Assembly: GCF_000427465.1 (NCBI RefSeq)
Contig: NZ_ATYB01000008.1
Coordinates: 248,001 to 312,000 of the forward strand
Length of the DNA: 64,000 bases
From: Sinorhizobium arboris LMG 14919
Lineage (GTDB): Bacteria; Pseudomonadota; Alphaproteobacteria; Rhizobiales; Rhizobiaceae
Direction of reading: 5' to 3'
Shown: positions 59,628 through 64,000 of the stretch, piece by piece
How the letters are laid out: the number at the start of each line of letters is the position of its first letter
Position numbering within the stretch: position 1 is the stretch's first letter
Made by a program: the position numbers and the translations under genes
Notes under the pieces: model-generated
Databases searched by the model: none
Told to the model about the DNA's origin: nothing
What the model saw: only the letters and a program-made list of their open reading frames with translations

Positions 59628-61277
59628 ATGTCGTTCCTGAGAAGCGTGCGGCCCAGCAATCTGATCATTCTGACAGCGCTGCCGTTCATCATCTATCTTT
59701 TCGCCTCCTCCGGAGACTACCAGCGTTCGCTGAGAGCCATTCTCGGAGTCGAGAACGGCTCGTCCGCCTTCGTGCCGGGCTTCATTGCGCTGCTCGTCGC
59801 CTTTGGCTCGGGTGTCGCCGTTCTCGTCTTCTCCCGAGCCAAGGCGCCGCGGCCGCGGCTGTCGCTTGCTGCGGCATCGATCAATCTCGCTTCAGCGGCC
59901 ATCATGCTTCTGAGCGACGCCGTTCATCCCTACCTTGCGTCGGTCCTCGCCAATGCCGTCGATTCCTCCACGTCCGATCTCGTCGTGAAGGGGCTTAGCC
60001 CTCGGCAACTGACGGATGCCGCGGATACGACCCTGCGCGGCATCGAGGCCGTTCTTCTTCCGGCCTATTTCGCGCTTACGCTGATCGGCTTCATGCTTTT
60101 CTTCGGTGCCGGCAAGGCATCTGCGCCGGAAAGCCTCCTGCGCCGCGCAGGAGCGTGGAGCATCGGCGCCGTCAACGGTGCGGGACTCCTGTTCATCCTC
60201 TTCTTTGCGCATATCGCCTTTGCCGCCGGCGTGGCGACGACGGTTCGTGCAGCCATTGCCGCCTATCTTCTCGCAGCGATCATCGGACTCCTCTGGGTCG
60301 GATTGCTTCAGTTGCATTATACGGTGCGCACCAGCCTCATCTTCGCGCTCGCGACGCTCGCTCTGGCACTCGCCGCCGCCTGGTTCCTGTTGCAGCCTCC
60401 CACGGCCTATGTGCTTGCGGGGCGTCTTGACGGCAGGGTCGCGATCGTCAGCAACACGCCGTCCGGCCTCATCGGCGCGGTGCGCTTTGGCCAATATCCG
60501 GGCGCGCCCGGTGAAGAGGCGGCGGTGCGAACCTTTCTGGGCCCGACCGAGGCCATCGCGGCGATGGAGAAGAACGAGGTGACGGCGGCGCTTCTGCCAG
60601 CGGCAGCGGCACCTGGCGGCTTGCCGCTCCTTTGGGAAACGGCGGCTTTGAACGATCGCGACCGGGCCGCAGGAATCACTTTCGCCGTTCTGGCAATCAT
60701 CCTCGGTCTGCTCACTTTCGGCGGCCATCTGCACCGGCGTCATCCTCTGGCGATCGGCTCGGAATTCGTCGTCGATACGATCCGCGGCATTCCGATGCTG
60801 GTGATCGTTCTCTATGTCGGCCTGCCCTTAAGCGGGGCGCTGAAGGATGCGACGCAAGGCGTGCTCGATCCGCCGAACCTGATGCGCGGCATCGTCGCCA
60901 TGGCGCTTGCCTATTCCGCCTATCTGGCGGAAATCTTCCGCTCGGGCATCAACGCTATCCCGATCGGTCAGATCGAAGCGGCCCGCAGCATCGGGCTCAA
61001 CCGGTGGCAGACGGCGCGGCTGGTGGTCCTCCCGCAGGCGTTCCGGATCATCATTCCGCCGCTCGGCAACGAGCTGATCGCGATCCTCAAGGACACGTCA
61101 CTCCTGTCGATCCTGTCGATCCGCGACATCACCCAGCGCATGCGCGAGTTCCAGTCGGCGAGCTTCCTGCCCTTTGCGCCCTATAACTCGGCAGCCATCT
61201 TCTACATCTTCCTGACGCTCGCGGCGGCGAGCCTGATTAACATGATCGAGCGGAAATATGACATCAAGCATCGATAA
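59628..61277 (+). CDS. ABC permease with a long extra membrane domain
   Basis: This 549-residue protein has two parts. Residues 1-255 contain about seven hydrophobic segments not typical of the family. A soluble loop follows (about 265-335, GPTEAIAAMEKNEVTAALLP). Residues 370-549 are an amino acid permease of the HisM/GlnP type with TIRGIPMLVIVLYVGLPLSG, and EAARSIGLNRWQTARLVVLP in the EAA loop. It lies in one unit with the binding protein. The SDR start overlaps its end by 20 bases. The extra domain might replace a second permease or sense something. No partner ATPase is encoded in the window after 58 kb except the sugar type at 62352. Confidence 0.82.
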   Translation: MSFLRSVRPSNLIILTALPFIIYLFASSGDYQRSLRAILGVENGSSAFVPGFIALLVAFGSGVAVLVFSRAKAPRPRLSLAAASINLASAAIMLLSDAVHPYLASVLANAVDSSTSDLVVKGLSPRQLTDAADTTLRGIEAVLLPAYFALTLIGFMLFFGAGKASAPESLLRRAGAWSIGAVNGAGLLFILFFAHIAFAAGVATTVRAAIAAYLLAAIIGLLWVGLLQLHYTVRTSLIFALATLALALAAAWFLLQPPTAYVLAGRLDGRVAIVSNTPSGLIGAVRFGQYPGAPGEEAAVRTFLGPTEAIAAMEKNEVTAALLPAAAAPGGLPLLWETAALNDRDRAAGITFAVLAIILGLLTFGGHLHRRHPLAIGSEFVVDTIRGIPMLVIVLYVGLPLSGALKDATQGVLDPPNLMRGIVAMALAYSAYLAEIFRSGINAIPIGQIEAARSIGLNRWQTARLVVLPQAFRIIIPPLGNELIAILKDTSLLSILSIRDITQRMREFQSASFLPFAPYNSAAIFYIFLTLAAASLINMIERKYDIKHR

Positions 61278-61971
61278 GAGAGGGGAGGAAGGTCCGCGCA
61301 CGGTGCTGATCACCGGCGCATCGCGGGGCCTTGGTCAGGAACTTGGACGGCAATATGCAGCCGCCGGCTGGCGGGTGATCGCCTGCGGCCGCCAACCTTC
61401 GGCAAGGAACGGGGAAAACGGCATCGAGCGGCGGATACTCGACGTTACGGACGCGAGGTCCGTGGCGGCGCTTGCCGAAAGCCTCGGCGAGCGGCCGATC
61501 GACGTCCTCATCAACAATGCCGGAATCCGCGGCGGCACAGGCGGACTGTCGGCCGTCGAAGCCGAGGATTTCCTAGAGGTCATGCGCGTCAATGCCCTGG
61601 CGCCGATCCTGATCGTGCGGGCGCTGCTCCGCAATCTCCTGGCCGGCGGCGATCGGATCGTCGCCAATATCAGCAGCCGCGCCGGATCGCTTGCCGAGGG
61701 CACGCTCGACGACGACGAAGGGGACTATGCCTATCGCTGCTCGAAAGCGGCGCTGAACATGGCAACGGTCAAGCTCGCCCAGGACCTGCGCCCGTACGGT
61801 GTCACCGTGCTGTCGCTCCACCCCGGCTGGGTCAGAACCGATATGGGCGGTCCTCAGGCCAACGTGCCGGTTGCGGAAAGTGCCGCAGGCCTGAGAACGG
61901 TCATCGAAAGGGCCCGGCTCGCCGAGAGCGGCAGCTTCCGGGCCTTCGACGGAAGAATGGTATCGTGGTGA
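61258..61971 (+). CDS. Short-chain dehydrogenase/reductase
   Basis: The 237-residue SDR shows LITGASRGLGQELGRQYAAAG, INNAGIRGGTGG, ISSRAGS and the catalytic AYRCSKAALN. The PGWVRTDMGGP ending is typical of the CsgA/sniffer-like SDR group that reduces carbonyls. Overlap with the permease gene suggests that it works on the imported compound. Cofactor and substrate are unknown. Confidence 0.86.
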   Translation: MTSSIDKRGEEGPRTVLITGASRGLGQELGRQYAAAGWRVIACGRQPSARNGENGIERRILDVTDARSVAALAESLGERPIDVLINNAGIRGGTGGLSAVEAEDFLEVMRVNALAPILIVRALLRNLLAGGDRIVANISSRAGSLAEGTLDDDEGDYAYRCSKAALNMATVKLAQDLRPYGVTVLSLHPGWVRTDMGGPQANVPVAESAAGLRTVIERARLAESGSFRAFDGRMVSW

Positions 61972-61986
61972 CGCGAGTCGAACGAT

Positions 61987-62012
61987 GACGGCGAGCGAGA
62001 TCGTTCGCCGTC
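61987..62012. terminator. Hairpin after the SDR gene
   Basis: GACGGCGAGCGA (61987-61998) faces TCGTTCGCCGTC (62001-62012), an almost perfect inverted repeat. There is no T-run. It may end the transporter/SDR transcript. The rest of the gap, 62013-62270, shows no gene or repeat that I recognise. Confidence 0.35.
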
Positions 62013-62270
62013 GCCCGTCTGCGCGACGCCTGCGGTTTTGCACCGATTCCGAAGGCCGCGCGGTAGTGCAGTGCCTGGAGCGCAATGCTCATGACTTTTC
62101 GGGCGTTATCAAGCGCGGCATCGCAAGACCGAAGGCAGCCGTCTTCGATTTTCCGCGAAGATCACGCCGCCTGCGTCCTTCAGCGGACGATTGGGACCGT
62201 TTCCTCGATGCCCGACGCAGTGCTGGCGCAGGTAGAAGTCGCCTGACGGAAGTTTTCCCTTTACAATTAA

Positions 62271-62305
62271 GTTAAACGTTTTTATCCGTAATAAAAACGT
62301 TTAAC
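62271..62305. promoter_or_regulatory. Paired LacI-type operators before the sugar ABC operon
   Basis: GTTAAACGTTTTTA (62271-62284) and TAAAAACGTTTAAC (62292-62305) are perfect inverse copies of each other around seven bases. Each arm is itself an AAACGTTT-type site. The two CG centres (62277/78 and 62298/99) are 21 bp apart, as in the site at 58352. The distance to the start codon at 62352 is about 46 bases, so a bound repressor would block the promoter. Confidence 0.65.
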
Positions 62306-62351
62306 AAACTGGTGGGCAAGCGGTTGATCGGCCGCCTGCCGGGAGGAGAGT

Positions 62352-63527
62352 TTGGCCGCAATTCGCATCGACAACCTTCGCAAGGCTTTCGGCTCACTCG
62401 AGATTCTGAAGGGCATCGATCTGGACATCGCCGACGGGGAGTTCGTCTGCTTCCTGGGGCCGTCCGGATGCGGCAAGAGCACGCTTCTGCGCTCGATTGC
62501 CGGGCTTGAGAGTCTCGATGACGGATCGATCCGCCTCGGCGAACGCGATATCACCGATCTGCCGTCCGCCAGGCGCGACATCGCCATGGTGTTCCAGAAT
62601 TACGCGCTTTATCCGCACATGAACGTGCGCAAGAACCTTTCGTTCGGCCTTGCGCTGAACGGCATGAAGCGCGCCGAGATCGATCGGCGCGTAAACAATG
62701 CGGCGGAAATTCTGAGAATCGGCGAGCTTCTGGATCGCAAGCCTCGCCAGCTGTCCGGCGGTCAGCGCCAGCGCGTGGCGATCGGCCGGGCGATCGTGCG
62801 CGAGCCGAAGCTCTTCCTCCTCGACGAGCCCCTTTCCAATCTCGATGCCGGTCTCAGGGTGACGATGCGCGTCGAACTTGCCGCGCTGCACGAACGCCTC
62901 GGCGTGACTATGATCTATGTGACGCACGACCAGGTTGAGGCGATGACGCTCGCCGATCGCGTCGTCGTCCTCGACAAGGGGCGCGTCAGCCAGTTCGGCA
63001 CGCCGCTCGAACTGTTCTACCGTCCGGCAAATCTCTTTGTCGCAGGCTTTATCGGTTCGCCGCGCATGAACTTCCTCTCGGTGGGCGTCGCGGAGCAGGG
63101 CGCGGCCGGCGTGACGCTTGCCGGCGGCGGCTTGTCACGGCCGGTGACGCTCGATACGCCTTCCTCCGCGCCCCTCGGCCGAAGCCGCCCCGTCACTCTC
63201 GGAATTCGTCCCGACAAACTCGAACTGACCTCGCCGGAGGAGGCGCATCTCGCCGGTACCGTAAGGCTCGTCGAACGGCTCGGCACCGAAAGCCACGTCC
63301 ACATCCGTATCGAGGGCGGTGGTGATCTGACCGCCGTAGTGCGCGGAACCCATCCGGTCGCGAGCCGAGATCAGGTTCATCTCCGCCTTCCTTCCGAGCA
63401 CTGCCATCTGTTCGATGCCGAAGGCACGGCGATCGCGAGGCGGCTCGATCCGGAGACCAAGGCACTTATCGGTAACGGGAAGGCAATGGGCGCGCGTGCG
63501 CCGGTTTTGGAGGAGAGACATGCCTGA
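62352..63527 (+). CDS. Sugar ABC transporter ATPase (UgpC/MsmK type)
   Basis: This 391-residue ATPase has Walker A GPSGCGKST, signature LSGGQRQRVAIGRAI, Walker B FLLDEPLSNLD, the H-loop VTHDQVEAMT and a C-terminal TOBE extension (from about residue 235). The start is TTG after GGGAGGAGAG. Its order is unusual in that the ATPase gene comes first and the binding protein second. It overlaps the next gene by eight bases. The permeases presumably lie beyond the window. Confidence 0.92.
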   Translation: MAAIRIDNLRKAFGSLEILKGIDLDIADGEFVCFLGPSGCGKSTLLRSIAGLESLDDGSIRLGERDITDLPSARRDIAMVFQNYALYPHMNVRKNLSFGLALNGMKRAEIDRRVNNAAEILRIGELLDRKPRQLSGGQRQRVAIGRAIVREPKLFLLDEPLSNLDAGLRVTMRVELAALHERLGVTMIYVTHDQVEAMTLADRVVVLDKGRVSQFGTPLELFYRPANLFVAGFIGSPRMNFLSVGVAEQGAAGVTLAGGGLSRPVTLDTPSSAPLGRSRPVTLGIRPDKLELTSPEEAHLAGTVRLVERLGTESHVHIRIEGGGDLTAVVRGTHPVASRDQVHLRLPSEHCHLFDAEGTAIARRLDPETKALIGNGKAMGARAPVLEERHA

Positions 63528-64000
63528 TATGAAAACGACGGTAATCGGATCGCTTTTGGCCCTGTCGGTCGCCGGCGCGGCGACTGCGCGCGCAGAGGAG
63601 GTGTTGCGTTTCGCGACCTGGGACACCGGCGAGAGCCTCGCAATCCAGCAGGCGATCGCCAAGAAATTCGAAGAGAAGCACCCGGGTGTGAAGGTTCAGG
63701 TCGAGCCCTATGCCGAGGGTTACGATCAGAAGCTCGTCGCAGCCTTCGGCGCGGGCAATCCGCCCGATGTCATGTATATGTGGAACTTCCCGCAATACTA
63801 CACGTCGCTGATGCAGCTCGATGAGCTGATCGCGCGCGATTCGGCCGAGATCAAGCCGGACGATTTTCCGCAAGGCCTGATGAACACGACGCGTATCGAG
63901 GGCAAGACCTATGGCATGCCCTCGGGTTTCACTACCCAGGTGGTCTTCTACAACAAGGACATGTTCGCAAAGGCGGGTGTCGAAGAGCCGAAGGAGGGCT
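63520..64000 (+). CDS. Sugar ABC transporter binding protein, family 1 (3' end missing)
   Basis: The frame is open from ATG 63520 (GGAGGAGAGAC upstream; ATG 63529 is an alternative) to the window edge, 160 codons. It has a signal peptide cleaved near ARAEE, then LRFATWDTGESLAIQQ, KKFEEKHPGVKVQVEPY and GNPPDVMYMWNFPQYY, typical of family 1 sugar-binding proteins. It is coupled to the ATPase gene by overlap. The ligand is unknown. Confidence 0.9.
   Translation, partial: MPDMKTTVIGSLLALSVAGAATARAEEVLRFATWDTGESLAIQQAIAKKFEEKHPGVKVQVEPYAEGYDQKLVAAFGAGNPPDVMYMWNFPQYYTSLMQLDELIARDSAEIKPDDFPQGLMNTTRIEGKTYGMPSGFTTQVVFYNKDMFAKAGVEEPKEG

Noticed and set aside
62013-62270. A 96-codon gene from 61985 in the gap after the SDR
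   Set aside because: It starts within a hairpin, lacks a ribosome-binding site and is Arg/Ser-rich without any family likeness.

Overview
This window is high-GC alphaproteobacterial DNA, most likely from Sinorhizobium/Ensifer. The grounds are the capsule-export genes of rhizobial rkp-3 type, a mocDEF-like set, three intergenic palindromes of the kind called RIME in S. meliloti, and many ABC/TRAP uptake operons with catabolic genes. The gene order resembles what I remember of the S. meliloti chromid pSymB (rkp-3, argH2 and L-fucose loci). That assignment is from memory and was not tested by search.

Layout. (a) 1-5.5 kb: the end of an MsbA-type exporter, an AsmA-like protein and a LacI regulator. 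(b) 5.7-9.5 kb: MocD-like oxygenase, Rieske ferredoxin, ferredoxin reductase and an unusual PanB homologue. (c) 9.8-30.3 kb: a K-antigen locus. Two export modules flank it: rkpT/rkpZ paralogues on the left (+ strand) and rkpZ-rkpT-rkpS-rkpR on the right (- strand). Between them lies a region of visibly lower GC holding a nonulosonic acid synthase, a CMP-transferase/HAD fusion, a DUF6716-like glycosyltransferase, UDP-galactopyranose mutase, a 934-residue two-headed glycosyltransferase (sialyltransferase-like plus GT4), a hydrolase/pyruvyltransferase fusion, an RTX protein, an IS66 remnant and a Tat-exported beta-helix protein. Together these suggest a strain-specific acidic capsule containing a nonulosonic acid, perhaps galactofuranose, and a pyruvyl substituent. 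(d) 30.5-34.6 kb: CoA-transferase plus a signal-less solute-binding-like protein, a GH25 lipoprotein and a GNAT acetyltransferase. (e) 34.6-42.1 kb: LysR regulator, ArgH paralogue, a polar amino acid ABC transporter, MmgE/PrpD and a deacetylase. (f) 42.1-54.3 kb: an IclR-controlled sugar ABC transporter and an almost complete non-phosphorylative L-fucose pathway (mutarotase, dehydrogenase candidate, lactonase, L-fuconate dehydratase, ketodeoxyfuconate dehydrogenase, diketo-acid hydrolase). (g) 54.5-64 kb: a decaying region with a TRAP transporter whose binding protein has an in-frame TGA, a MaoC protein, a CoA-transferase stub and a LacI remnant, followed by an amino acid ABC system without a local ATPase, an SDR, and the start of a sugar ABC operon.

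The best candidates for new biology are the two-headed glycosyltransferase, the nonulosonic acid enzymes beside it, and two operator families. One is TGAAT-N5-ATTCA, shared by two CoA-transferase-type loci. The other is a pair of AAACGTTT-like sites 21 bp apart, found both before the broken LacI gene and before the sugar ABC operon at 62.3 kb. Everything here comes from reading the sequence. No similarity search, structure prediction or base-composition calculation was run.
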